64,000 bases of DNA. It comes from VYFG01 sp965248685 (GTDB lineage Bacteria > Pseudomonadota > Gammaproteobacteria > Arenicellales > Poriferihabitantaceae). Both the position numbers and the translations under genes were made by a program. Shown here in pieces: positions 25,862-35,013 of the stretch. The notes under the pieces are model-generated. The model was not told the origin of the DNA and made no database searches. It saw only the letters and a list, made by a program, of their open reading frames with translations. The stretch is from NCBI GenBank assembly GCA_965248685.1, contig CBDFKC010000002.1, forward strand, positions 944,376 through 1,008,375. Reading direction: 5' to 3'. How positions within the stretch are numbered: position 1 is the first letter of the stretch; each line of letters opens with the position of its first letter.

Positions 25862-27850
25862 ATGGTTACCGGCGAGCACCTTTTTACTTTCGCGGTTATT
25901 GCTGATACACACATCACCGAGGCGGAAGCCAGGGCTGTCAGCGGCTTTGATATCGACACTGTCAAGCTCGGCGCGGCGCGCTCGCGCTATGTGGTCAATC
26001 AGCTAAATGCCCTGAAGCCGGACTTCGTCGTCCACCTTGGCGATATTGTTCACCCGGTGCCCGGCAGCCCGGCCTACGCCGATTCGGCGGGCCGCTTTCA
26101 CAAGCTTTACGAAGCGCTCGATTGTCCGCTTTACCTGGTCGCCGGCAACCACGACATCGGCGAGAAGGCATTTCCGGGTCAACCCCTGGGCCAGCAGGAG
26201 GCGCAGGGAACTGTCAACGATGACAAGATCACGCAGTATGAACGCCAGTTTCAGCCGCAGTACTATTCCTTCGAACACCAGGACTGCTTGTTCGTGGTCA
26301 TCAATGGCATGATCGTCAATTCGGGTCTTCCCTGTGAAGAGACGCAACGACACTGGCTCGAATCCCTGCTCGGGGAAAACCAGGGGCGAAGAATCTTCAT
26401 GTTTTCGCACTACCCAACCTACCTGTCACGTCCCAACGAGCCCGGCCACTACGACGCCACCGACGAGCCTGGCAGGTCGTGGCTGCTCGGGCTGTTTGAG
26501 CGCCATGGGATCGAAGGCTACTACGCTGGCCACGTCCATAACTTCTTCTTCAATCGTCATGGCACCACGAACTGCTATGTGCTGCCGTCACCCAGCTTCC
26601 TGCGCCACGACTACCATGAACTGTTTCGGGTCGAGCCGGGGATGAAACAGGGTCGCCACGACGGCGCCAAGCTTGGTTTTGCAGTGGTCGATGTTCATGG
26701 CCAGGGCCACCTCAATCACGCGGTTCGCACCTATGGCCGGGGTCTTGAAATCGGGGAAACAGCACCCGTACCAGATAACCCGTTGCCAACCGTCCATGGG
26801 CTACAGCCCAACCGCCACGGCATCGGCCTTTATCTGCGTCAGCCCTGGTGCGACAGCGCCGACATCCCGACTCCGTGGGGTCTCGACGCCTTCAGGCGTA
26901 AGCGCATCCGCAACGACTACCCGCTCATGGCCTTGTGGGAGATGGGTATACGCGACCTGCGGGTACCGCTGGATGACCTGGCGGATCCTGAGACCGGGGC
27001 CCGTATGGCCGAGCTCGCCGCCCTCGGGCATCGTTTCACCGCCTATTCCTACGGCCTGCCCAAGGGGGCAGCGGCCGAGGCCCTGAAGAGCCATGGAGGT
27101 ATCCTTGCCGTCTGGGAAGTCATCGCGCCGCTCACCAGCGTTGTTGACCTGCTTTCTCCCATGGCGGCGCAAAAGGGTTCGACGCCAATAGCTTTCAATG
27201 CTCATCGCGGCCTTGAGGCCTTCAGCAGCAGCCACGGCTTACAATCGGGCGGACGCGGCGCGGTCGAGACGTTGATGGCTCTGGACGGTGCAAGAGAGGT
27301 TATCGATGGCCTGGTCTTCGGTGTGGACTGGCAGGAGTCGCCGGTCCCGGCCATTGCAGCGGCCGAGCGCAGTGTTGAAGGCTTTGATGTCAAGGCGGTA
27401 GTCCATGTGCAGTTTGCCCATCGCAAGCCCCTGGACCGGGATGAGACTGAGCGTCATGACGCCAACCGCCTCGCCGAAGCCGTCACTGCCGCCATTGCCC
27501 ATAGTGATGTTTCGGTGGTTCTAGACAATTTCACCGGCATTGACCGGGGATATTTTTTCAGCGGCGGCCTGGTCGACCGGCTCTACAATCCGCTCGATGG
27601 CGCCTGCATCGTCCGTCATCTTCACGCCGCCCTGGGCGATGGTTACGAGATTAGCACCGTTCATGACGACAACCAGATCCGAGCCATTGAGTTGGGCCAG
27701 TCAGCGGTTCTGTTGCTGCCAAAAAACGATCATGAATCAGCGACACTAACCAATCTCCCATCACGTGATGGAGCGCGCTGGATTGACCTGACCAGCGGCG
27801 ATGCGGCACCAAATAGGCTAACCAGCCCCACCCTGGTCCTCTCAAACTAG
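25862..27850 (+). CDS. Calcineurin-like metallophosphoesterase with a large C-terminal domain (paralogue 1)
   Basis: 662 residues. The first 300 are a metallophosphoesterase domain with all metal motifs: D15-x-H17 (ADTHI), D61 (HLGDIVHP), N96-H97-D98 (AGNHDIGE), FSHYP and GHVHNF. Residues about 310-650 form a second domain shared only with the paralogue at 32895-34925. It has QPWCDSADIPTPWG, IRNDYPLMALWEMG and SVVLDNFTGIDRGYFF, perhaps a TIM-barrel-like module. No signal peptide, so it is cytoplasmic. It may hydrolyse a phosphorylated or phosphodiester form of the imported amine. Confidence 0.8.
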   Translation: MVTGEHLFTFAVIADTHITEAEARAVSGFDIDTVKLGAARSRYVVNQLNALKPDFVVHLGDIVHPVPGSPAYADSAGRFHKLYEALDCPLYLVAGNHDIGEKAFPGQPLGQQEAQGTVNDDKITQYERQFQPQYYSFEHQDCLFVVINGMIVNSGLPCEETQRHWLESLLGENQGRRIFMFSHYPTYLSRPNEPGHYDATDEPGRSWLLGLFERHGIEGYYAGHVHNFFFNRHGTTNCYVLPSPSFLRHDYHELFRVEPGMKQGRHDGAKLGFAVVDVHGQGHLNHAVRTYGRGLEIGETAPVPDNPLPTVHGLQPNRHGIGLYLRQPWCDSADIPTPWGLDAFRRKRIRNDYPLMALWEMGIRDLRVPLDDLADPETGARMAELAALGHRFTAYSYGLPKGAAAEALKSHGGILAVWEVIAPLTSVVDLLSPMAAQKGSTPIAFNAHRGLEAFSSSHGLQSGGRGAVETLMALDGAREVIDGLVFGVDWQESPVPAIAAAERSVEGFDVKAVVHVQFAHRKPLDRDETERHDANRLAEAVTAAIAHSDVSVVLDNFTGIDRGYFFSGGLVDRLYNPLDGACIVRHLHAALGDGYEISTVHDDNQIRAIELGQSAVLLLPKNDHESATLTNLPSRDGARWIDLTSGDAAPNRLTSPTLVLSN

Positions 27851-27864
27851 AAAGAAACGCCTCC

Positions 27865-28035
27865 ATGAACACGAAAAAAATCGGATGTTTTCCAGTACAC
27901 CATTGGCAACGAACCGGGGCTTTAGATCTGTACAAAGATGTCAAAACTGGCTTTTTGGCTGCCCATATAGTTCCATACGTTAAGCCCAACCTATGTGCAT
28001 CGTGCGCCGAAAAACAGAGTACTTATCATGACTGA
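27865..28035 (+). CDS. Small Cys-x-x-Cys protein (56 residues)
   Basis: ATG 27865 to TGA 28035 in the gap between the phosphoesterase and permease genes. It ends VKPNLCASCAEKQSTYHD, with a C-A-S-C pair that could bind metal, and has one more Cys near the start (KKIGCFPVHHW). Its stop overlaps the permease ATG by ATGACTGA, a coupling arrangement. The ribosome binding site is weak and no family is recognised, so a chance frame cannot be excluded. Confidence 0.4.
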   Translation: MNTKKIGCFPVHHWQRTGALDLYKDVKTGFLAAHIVPYVKPNLCASCAEKQSTYHD

Positions 28036-28963
28036 TCTTGTAGCCCCCGCCCCCGAGGCAATTGCTCACTCCCCGGAAGGACCCATTGCCCGGTTCCGTC
28101 GGGCCTTAATGCGCAGTGAAGCGTTGAGCGGCTATACGATGTTGTCGCCGACCTTATTATTGCTGATTCTGGTTATGGCGTTGCCCATCGCCCTGCTGGT
28201 GGTGTTCAGTTTCTGGACCCAAAACTATGTCGATATTGACAAAACTTTTACGCTCGCCAATTATTCCAAATTCTTCGATCGGTCAGCCTATTCATACCTG
28301 CTGGGTAAATCCGTATTGATATCCAGTACGGTGACGGTGTTGACGGTTTTGCTGGCCTATCCCATGGCCTATTTCATCGCCTTCAGGGTAACCAAACACA
28401 AACTGGTCTGGCTGATTCTCATCACTGTACCATTCTGGACCAGTTACCTGCTGCGGGTCTTCGCCTGGAAGATTATCCTGGGCTACAACGGCGTCATCAA
28501 TTCCGGGCTGATGGAACTTGGTCTGATCGCCGAGCCGCTTGCATTCCTGCTCTATAACCCCTTCGCCGTGGTCCTCACGCTGGCCCACGCTTGGGCTGCC
28601 TTCGCAATTTTACCGATCTATGTGTCACTGGAAAAAATCGACCGCTCCCTGCTTGAGGCGGCAACCGATCTCGGCGATGGTAAGATCAGGCGTTTCATCA
28701 GGATCACGCTGCCTCTGTCCATGCCCGGCCTGATCGCCGCCAGCCTGCTGGTGTTCATCCCCACGGTCGGCGATTACGTGACGCCGAACCTGGTCGGCGG
28801 TACTTCCGGGACCATGATTGGCAATGTCGTCCAATCCCTGTTCGGAAGGGGAAACAACTGGCCGTTCGGCGCGGCGTTGTCGATCATCACGATGCTAACC
28901 ATCACGGTGATGATCTGCCTGTTCCTTTGGGGAACCCGAAGCTTCAGGAGGCGCGTAGCATGA
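28028..28963 (+). CDS. ABC transporter permease, PotB/PotH type
   Basis: 311 residues from ATG 28028 (MTDLVAPAPEAIAHSPEGPI); the GTG at 27995 is an alternative. About six transmembrane helices follow a 45-residue cytoplasmic N-terminus. The EAA loop is EAATDLGDGKIRRFIRITLPLS. The stop overlaps the next start (ATGA). Confidence 0.9.
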   Translation: MTDLVAPAPEAIAHSPEGPIARFRRALMRSEALSGYTMLSPTLLLLILVMALPIALLVVFSFWTQNYVDIDKTFTLANYSKFFDRSAYSYLLGKSVLISSTVTVLTVLLAYPMAYFIAFRVTKHKLVWLILITVPFWTSYLLRVFAWKIILGYNGVINSGLMELGLIAEPLAFLLYNPFAVVLTLAHAWAAFAILPIYVSLEKIDRSLLEAATDLGDGKIRRFIRITLPLSMPGLIAASLLVFIPTVGDYVTPNLVGGTSGTMIGNVVQSLFGRGNNWPFGAALSIITMLTITVMICLFLWGTRSFRRRVA

Positions 28964-29781
28964 GTTCTATTTCCACAGTGAAGGGGACACGCTACGGCGC
29001 CCTCGGCGTTTACGCGGTTCTCTACCTCGCCTTCATATACATCCCGGTGATGTTCCTGCCGTTGTTTTCGTTCAACGATTCGATCTTTATCGCCTTCCCG
29101 CTCCAGGGATTCACCCTCGAGTGGTATAAGCAACTGGCAAGCAGCGAAGGTCTCCTGGACGCGCTCTACAACAGCACTAAGTTAGGCTGCGTGGTGTCAA
29201 TTTTAGCGACCCTCCTGGGTACCTTCGCGGCAAAAGCGGTCACCCGCTACAGGATACCGGGCCGCGGTCCGGTGATCACCTTCATCATGCTCCCCCTGGT
29301 TATCCCCGGAATCATCATGGGCATCGCGCTGCTGGTCATCGCCAATATGAGCGGTATGGGTCTTTCGCTTTTTACCATCGGCCTGGGCCATCTGATGGTC
29401 AGTACGCCGTTCGCCATGCTGGTCATGGTATCGCGCCTGGAAGGCTTCGACAAGAATCTTGAAGAAGCGTCCAAGGACCTTGGAGACAGCCCGTGGGCAA
29501 CCTTCCGGCGGGTCACCTTCCCGCTCGCCCTGCCGGGCATTGTCGCCAGCCTGTTGCTGTCGTTCACGATTTCATTTGATGAGTTTATTCTCGCCTTTTT
29601 CCTGGCCGGCACCGAGACGACGCTTCCTGTCTACATTTGGGGCCAGCTTCGATTCCCCACCAGATTGCCGACCGTGCTAGCGCTCGGCGCCTGTATCCTG
29701 ATGATTTCCTTCGTTGTGGTTACCTTCGCTGAATGGTACAGGCGGCGCGGGGTGCAACTAAAAACAAATTCTGGAGTTTAA
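28960..29781 (+). CDS. ABC transporter permease, PotC/PotI type
   Basis: 273 residues from ATG 28960, with CAGGAGG upstream; a 4-bp overlap couples it to the PotB-type gene. Six predicted helices, EAA loop EASKDLGDSPWATFRRVTFPLA. Second half of the permease pair. Confidence 0.9.
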   Translation: MSSISTVKGTRYGALGVYAVLYLAFIYIPVMFLPLFSFNDSIFIAFPLQGFTLEWYKQLASSEGLLDALYNSTKLGCVVSILATLLGTFAAKAVTRYRIPGRGPVITFIMLPLVIPGIIMGIALLVIANMSGMGLSLFTIGLGHLMVSTPFAMLVMVSRLEGFDKNLEEASKDLGDSPWATFRRVTFPLALPGIVASLLLSFTISFDEFILAFFLAGTETTLPVYIWGQLRFPTRLPTVLALGACILMISFVVVTFAEWYRRRGVQLKTNSGV

Positions 29782-29786
29782 TTCAC

Positions 29787-30884
29787 GTGTCAGACAAATC
29801 ATTTATTTCAATTCAGGGTGTGAGCAAGCACTTCGGCGATGTGCATGCCGTTGATCGTGTCAGCATCGATATCGCCCGCGGCGAATTCTTTTCGCTGCTC
29901 GGCCCGTCGGGTTGCGGCAAAACCACCCTGTTGCGTATGCTTGCCGGCCTAGAGTTCCCGACCATGGGGGAAATTATTATCGATGGCCAGGCCATGTCAT
30001 CGGTTCCGGCAAACCACCGCCCGGTGAATATGGTGTTCCAGAGTTACGCCATTTTCCCGCACCTGAACGTAAAACAGAACATCGGCTATTCCCTGGTCCA
30101 GGACAAACTTCCACAAGCAGAATTTGATGCCAAAGTCGGTGAGATGCTGGACCTCATCAAGCTGCCTGGCTACGAAGACCGGGCCTCTCATGAGCTTTCA
30201 GGTGGCGAGCGCCAGCGTGTTGCCCTGGCGCGTGCGTTGATCAGGCGACCCAAGGTGTTGTTGCTTGATGAACCACTGGGTGCACTGGACAAGAAATTAC
30301 GGGAAAAGATGCAGCTTGAGTTGCGTGCTTTGCAGCGCTCAGTGGGCATCACCTTCGTGTTTGTAACCCATGACCAGGAAGAAGCCCTGACCATGTCGGA
30401 TCGTGTCGCGGTCATGTCCAGCGGCCGGTATCTGCAGATTGATACGCCGACCAAATTATACGAGGCGCCACAAAGCCGGGAAGTGGCAGAATTTATCGGT
30501 AGTATGAATTTTTTCGATGCCCGTGTTCTCGAAACCCTGGACGGCAAGGTCACTATTGATGCCGGTCCTCTGGGTCATCTAACGGCATCACCGGGACGTT
30601 TGTCGTTTTCTGCCGGACAGAACTCCCTGGTCGCAATTCGACCGGAAAAAATCGCGATTTCCAGCGCCAAACCGGCAAATGGCAATTCCGTGCAAGGGAT
30701 TATTGATGACACTGCGTATCTGGGGGACAGAAGTCATTTTTATGTGCGGGTCAATGGCGTTGAGAATCCTGTCGCTGTATCAGCCCAGAATGTGGATCAG
30801 TCTCAATTTTCTGGTGAAAGCCAGCCGGGACAAATTTGGCTGACCTGGTCGGACGACGCTGTCGTATTACTAAATGTGGATTGA
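29787..30884 (+). CDS. ABC transporter ATP-binding protein, PotA type
   Basis: 365 residues from GTG 29787, GGAG about 10 bp upstream. Walker A GPSGCGKTTLLRML, signature LSGGERQRVALARAL, Walker B VLLLDEPLGALD, H-loop THDQEEAL, C-terminal TOBE domain. Completes the importer with the two permeases and the binding protein at 24615. Gene order (binding protein first, ATPase last) is the reverse of the other Pot-type operon, so the two were assembled separately. Confidence 0.93.
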   Translation: MSDKSFISIQGVSKHFGDVHAVDRVSIDIARGEFFSLLGPSGCGKTTLLRMLAGLEFPTMGEIIIDGQAMSSVPANHRPVNMVFQSYAIFPHLNVKQNIGYSLVQDKLPQAEFDAKVGEMLDLIKLPGYEDRASHELSGGERQRVALARALIRRPKVLLLDEPLGALDKKLREKMQLELRALQRSVGITFVFVTHDQEEALTMSDRVAVMSSGRYLQIDTPTKLYEAPQSREVAEFIGSMNFFDARVLETLDGKVTIDAGPLGHLTASPGRLSFSAGQNSLVAIRPEKIAISSAKPANGNSVQGIIDDTAYLGDRSHFYVRVNGVENPVAVSAQNVDQSQFSGESQPGQIWLTWSDDAVVLLNVD

Positions 30885-30917
30885 TCGCCCCCTCTCACTT
30901 TGGCGGGACACTTGGCC

Positions 30918-31157
30918 ATGAAACTAGGCAGCCTATCGATTGCCATTGCAATTGCTTTTCTGGCGATTGGGACGGGGGTAAAATTTGCATACGATGCCTA
31001 CCGGGAGTATGAGTTCCAGAAAAGACTGGAAGCATTGCCAACCGGTACCGGCTGCAGTGTCTGTCCGGCTGGCAAAGCGGAACACCTGGCCCGGATGAGA
31101 GAGGTCAACGCGAAGCGGTCTGCAAGCGGGGCGGAGGCCAACAACGACGTCGACTAG
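30918..31157 (+). CDS. Small single-helix membrane protein with a Cys-x-x-Cys motif
   Basis: 79 residues from ATG 30918 (MKLGSLSIAIAIAFLAIGTG), 33 bp after the ATPase gene. One N-terminal transmembrane or uncleaved signal helix, then a charged helix and GTGCSVCPAGKAEHLARM. The CxxCP pair outside the membrane could bind haem, metal or take part in redox chemistry. No family is recognised. It sits just before the exported amine oxidase and could be its electron or assembly partner. Confidence 0.6.
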   Translation: MKLGSLSIAIAIAFLAIGTGVKFAYDAYREYEFQKRLEALPTGTGCSVCPAGKAEHLARMREVNAKRSASGAEANNDVD

Positions 31158-31331
31158 TCACCAAGCCTTGGAACCGCGCCAACGCCTGGACATATATCCT
31201 GATGACACCAGGAGTTCTGCTGCGGTCGTGATGATCCTCGCCCCTACCATAGGTCTGTGCAGGCGTCGTGGCAAAAACAAAATTTATAGTCTTCCGACAA
31301 CCAGTTAAATCCGACGAGGGGTACAGCAAAA

Positions 31332-32678
31332 ATGTTCAACACCAATCTCCTGTCTCGCAGATCAGTCCTGACGGGCCTGCTCGCCACAGCAACCTTACCG
31401 GTCTGGGCACAGACGATACCCACGAATCCCGACGTGGTTATTATTGGCGCAGGCGCGGCTGGTCTATCGGCGGCTCGCACGTTGATTGCCCAGGGAAAAT
31501 CCGTTGTCATCGTCGAAGGTTCCGGTCGCATTGGCGGCCGTGCCTATACAGAAAGCGATACCTTTGGCGTACCGTTCGATCATGGCTGCTTCAACGTCAT
31601 GGGCCCGAAGAAGTTCGATTTACTGGATATGGCCAGGAAATGGGACTTTGACCTGCTCTATATGAAAGGAGCGGGTGAGACTGTATATGTTGGCGACCGC
31701 AAGGCGACGAAGGCTGAAAACGGACAGTATGATGTGGCATGGGGTGCCATGAGAAGCGCCCTTAACAAGGCTGGCAGAGCTGGACTGGACGTCTCCGCTG
31801 CATCGGCGATGCCCGACGATTTTGGCGATATGATGTTCGCCGGTCTCAGCCAGACCTGGACGGGGCCCATGGACTTTGCGGTGGATTTCGACGACCTGAA
31901 TGTCCAGGATTGGTGGCAATATGGCGATGTCCCGTCCAATTACATGATCAAGCAGGGCTACGGCACGCTGGTCTCGCGTATGGGCGAGGGCCTGCCGGTC
32001 AAGCTCAACACCCCGGCCACCCGTGTGGACTGGAGTGGCGATGGCGTATCAGTGGAAACACCCGCGGGCACCATTCAGGCAAAAGCCTGTATCGTCACCG
32101 TCTCACCCGGTGTTCTGAGTGCCGGATCCATCCGTTTCACCCCGGAACTGCCAGACTGGAAGCAGCAGGCTATCGGCAATCTTCCCATGGGCTTGCTGGC
32201 AAAGATCACCCTGCAATTTAATGGCGAACGTTTCGGTTTTCGCAAGAACAAATGGCTGTCCTATGTGGTTCCCAATGACATGCCAGCAGAGGCTTGTTAT
32301 TTCTTAACTTGGCCCTTTGACTTCGACATTATGATTGGCTGGTTGGGGGGGCAATTTGGCTGGGATATGTCTGCCGCGGGCACAGACACCGCAGTCGACT
32401 TCGCGCTTGAAGAACTCGTGAAAATGGTTGGCAGCGACGCGCGCAAGCATTTCGTTAAGGGACATCTGACCCGCTGGGCCGATAATCCCTGGGTGCTCGG
32501 TGCCTATGCTGCCGCCACTCCTGGCCATTATGGCGCGCGTGCTGATTTGGCAAAACCGCTTGCCGAACGGCTGTTCTTCGCCGGTGAAGCGGTTGCCGGC
32601 CCCTATAAAATGCTCTGTAGCGGTGCCTACATGAGTGGCGAAGTCGTGGCAAACGATGTAGCTGCGGTTATTGGATAG
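31332..32678 (+). CDS. Tat-exported flavin amine oxidase
   Basis: 448 residues. Twin-arginine signal SRRSVLTGLLATATLPVWAQ, then the FAD-binding GxGxxG loop (VVIIGAGAAGLSAARTL), EGSGRIGGRAYT and the C-terminal FAD contact LFFAGEAVAG. This is the flavin monoamine/polyamine oxidase family, which oxidises amines to imines and aldehydes. Export to the periplasm means the amine would be attacked before or instead of uptake. It lies between the ABC genes and the second phosphoesterase. Confidence 0.88.
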   Translation: MFNTNLLSRRSVLTGLLATATLPVWAQTIPTNPDVVIIGAGAAGLSAARTLIAQGKSVVIVEGSGRIGGRAYTESDTFGVPFDHGCFNVMGPKKFDLLDMARKWDFDLLYMKGAGETVYVGDRKATKAENGQYDVAWGAMRSALNKAGRAGLDVSAASAMPDDFGDMMFAGLSQTWTGPMDFAVDFDDLNVQDWWQYGDVPSNYMIKQGYGTLVSRMGEGLPVKLNTPATRVDWSGDGVSVETPAGTIQAKACIVTVSPGVLSAGSIRFTPELPDWKQQAIGNLPMGLLAKITLQFNGERFGFRKNKWLSYVVPNDMPAEACYFLTWPFDFDIMIGWLGGQFGWDMSAAGTDTAVDFALEELVKMVGSDARKHFVKGHLTRWADNPWVLGAYAAATPGHYGARADLAKPLAERLFFAGEAVAGPYKMLCSGAYMSGEVVANDVAAVIG

Positions 32679-32894
32679 TTTTGCTACTGAACATGTACAT
32701 GAGCACGAACATGCCATTGAAACCGGCCACCACCACCGCAGCGTATGGTGAAGGCCATCGTTTCGCCGATGAACTGAGTGAAGATACACAGGTGTGTTTG
32801 ATTGCGCCGGGGAATTATCAAGCTGGTATAGACCTATCAAGTATCGTAATTGTTACGCGGTTTTACGCTGCACTAAAGTAGATTCAGGAGAAAC

Positions 32895-34925
32895 ATGGTG
32901 AATAACGATAATGACCGTCCGCTGTTCAGCTTCGCCATCGTCGCAGATAGTCACCTTACCGAGAACGAAAAACTGTCGTTCGGAGGCGGTGATGCTTACG
33001 GCAGCAAGCTTGCAGCCACGTACGATGATCTGGTTGCCCGGATAAACGCGATGAAGCCTGAGTTTGTGGTTCACCTGGGCGACATTACGGATCCCGTACC
33101 GGTATCACCGAAATTCGATGACTCGGCGCAGATTTTTCACAAGGCGTCGGACGTGTTTTCCATGCCCTATTACCTGGTGCCCGGCAATCACGACGTCGGC
33201 GAGAAAATTCACCCTGCCCTGCCCAAAATCAACGATGAAGTTTCCATAACCAAGCGCGCCATCGAACAGTACGAGCAACACTTCGGACGACAACGATACA
33301 GTTTTGAACACGGAGGCTGCCTGTTTCTGGTAATCAACACCATGCTGTTCAACTCAAAGCTTGAGGAAGAGCAGGAACAATGGGATTGGCTAGAAAATAC
33401 GCTGCAAGACAATGCTGACAAACGGATGTTCGTATTTGCCCACTATCCGCTTTATCTGTCCGCAAGGGATGAGCCCGATTTTTACGACAATATCGACCAA
33501 CCGGCACGGGGTCGCGTTATTGATCTGCTGGAACACTACAAGGTTGAAGGTTACTACGCCGGGCACGTTCATAATTTCTTCTACAACAACCTGAACGGCG
33601 TGCACCAGTTCGTGCTGCCGTCGACGGGCATCATTCGCACCGATTACATGGAGTTTTTCCGCACTCCGCCAACGAGAGAAATGGGTAGTTTCGACCCGGA
33701 CAAGCTCGGGTTCTTCTGGGTCGACGTGTATGCCGACAGACACGTGCCATACCTGATCCGTGCCAGTGATGTACAACCCCATCGCACCCATTCATGGAAT
33801 AGCGACGGCTCATCAGTCACCATAGATTTACGCATGCCTTGGTGCGATGAAGTGGATATCCCATCGGCGTGGGGGATAGAGATTTTTGAACGCAAACATG
33901 TGCGCAATGACTATCCCCTTGCCGCTCTTTGGGAGATGGGGGTTACGGATTTGAGAATCCCCATTTTCGACCTTTTGAATCCGCGGATATCGAGCCGGGT
34001 GAAACAGCTATCGGCGCTCGGACACCGGTTCACCGTCGTCATGTTTGGCCCGCCGAACCCAGCGCGCCTTGCTGCCCTGGTCGACCATTCGGAAGGCATC
34101 AAGGCTATCGAAGTGGTTGCCCTGTTCGATCAGTGGCCGGAATTTGCTGCGCCGCTGAAAGAGCTGCGCCAGGGATCGGACTTTGAAGTATACCTGCTTG
34201 CCGTTCGCCCGGAAGTCGAAGGCTGGACCACGCATCACGGTATGCACGTGGATTTGACGGATGAAGTGGATTGGGTGCTAAGCCAGCCCGACCTGACAGA
34301 TGCCGTCGATGGGTTCGTGTTCGGTATCAGGCGGGATATGTCACCTATTGAAGGGTATGAGGCTGTACGGCAATGCCTTTTCGGCACGAACTACAAGGCC
34401 CTGCTGCATGTACCGTGTGTCGACATGTTCTGGGCCGCAACGTCGAACGATGAAGTAGCCGAGAAAAACGAACTTTCCCGTGTGGCCGAGGCTACCCTGC
34501 TGGCGCGGGCAAACCCGAATCTATCGGTCGTCATCGACAATTTTGTCGAATTGGACCGCGGGTACTGCAGTTGTTGGGGTCTAGTAGACAGGTTGTACAA
34601 TCCGAAGGATGGTAGCCGGGTCGTAACGATCCTGAATACGTTGCTGCCACAACGACTGCAGAACCTGACCAGCCAGGAGACCACCGGCGGCCGCGTATTC
34701 TCTGCCCAGTGCGATAAAGGTATGGCTATGTTGATTTTGCCGAAAAGTTGTCCAGCGTCAGTTGAGTTCAACGACTGTTTCCCCGACGGGATTGCCCATA
34801 GGCAAGGAACACTGGTTGATCTCGATAGCGGGGCGGAGATGGCCGCGACTCTTCGCGAGGTGATCGCAAAACGGGCTGAGGAAGAAACACCACAGTCACC
34901 AGCACTATTCCATATCAACGATTAA
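32895..34925 (+). CDS. Calcineurin-like metallophosphoesterase with a large C-terminal domain (paralogue 2)
   Basis: 676 residues, same two-domain layout as the protein at 25862. Metal motifs are complete: D18-x-H20 (VADSHLTE), D63 (HLGDITDP), N98-H99-D100 (PGNHDVGE), FAHYP and GHVHNF. The C-terminal half repeats the paralogue landmarks (MPWCDEVDIPSAWG, NDYPLAALWEMG, VVIDNFVELDRGY). AGGAG precedes ATG 32895. Two diverged full-length copies in one operon suggest two related substrates or a heteromer. Confidence 0.82.
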   Translation: MVNNDNDRPLFSFAIVADSHLTENEKLSFGGGDAYGSKLAATYDDLVARINAMKPEFVVHLGDITDPVPVSPKFDDSAQIFHKASDVFSMPYYLVPGNHDVGEKIHPALPKINDEVSITKRAIEQYEQHFGRQRYSFEHGGCLFLVINTMLFNSKLEEEQEQWDWLENTLQDNADKRMFVFAHYPLYLSARDEPDFYDNIDQPARGRVIDLLEHYKVEGYYAGHVHNFFYNNLNGVHQFVLPSTGIIRTDYMEFFRTPPTREMGSFDPDKLGFFWVDVYADRHVPYLIRASDVQPHRTHSWNSDGSSVTIDLRMPWCDEVDIPSAWGIEIFERKHVRNDYPLAALWEMGVTDLRIPIFDLLNPRISSRVKQLSALGHRFTVVMFGPPNPARLAALVDHSEGIKAIEVVALFDQWPEFAAPLKELRQGSDFEVYLLAVRPEVEGWTTHHGMHVDLTDEVDWVLSQPDLTDAVDGFVFGIRRDMSPIEGYEAVRQCLFGTNYKALLHVPCVDMFWAATSNDEVAEKNELSRVAEATLLARANPNLSVVIDNFVELDRGYCSCWGLVDRLYNPKDGSRVVTILNTLLPQRLQNLTSQETTGGRVFSAQCDKGMAMLILPKSCPASVEFNDCFPDGIAHRQGTLVDLDSGAEMAATLREVIAKRAEEETPQSPALFHIND

Positions 34926-35013
34926 TGGCGCTGGGGAATGTTTCAATCTGGGAATAGTGCGAACACCTTAATTCAATTTGCCTTAACTTAACGACCCAAA
35001 ATGAGGACTCGAT

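Noticed and set aside
32681..32881. 66-codon frame between the amine oxidase and the second phosphoesterase
   Set aside because: TTG start, no clear ribosome binding site and no domain.
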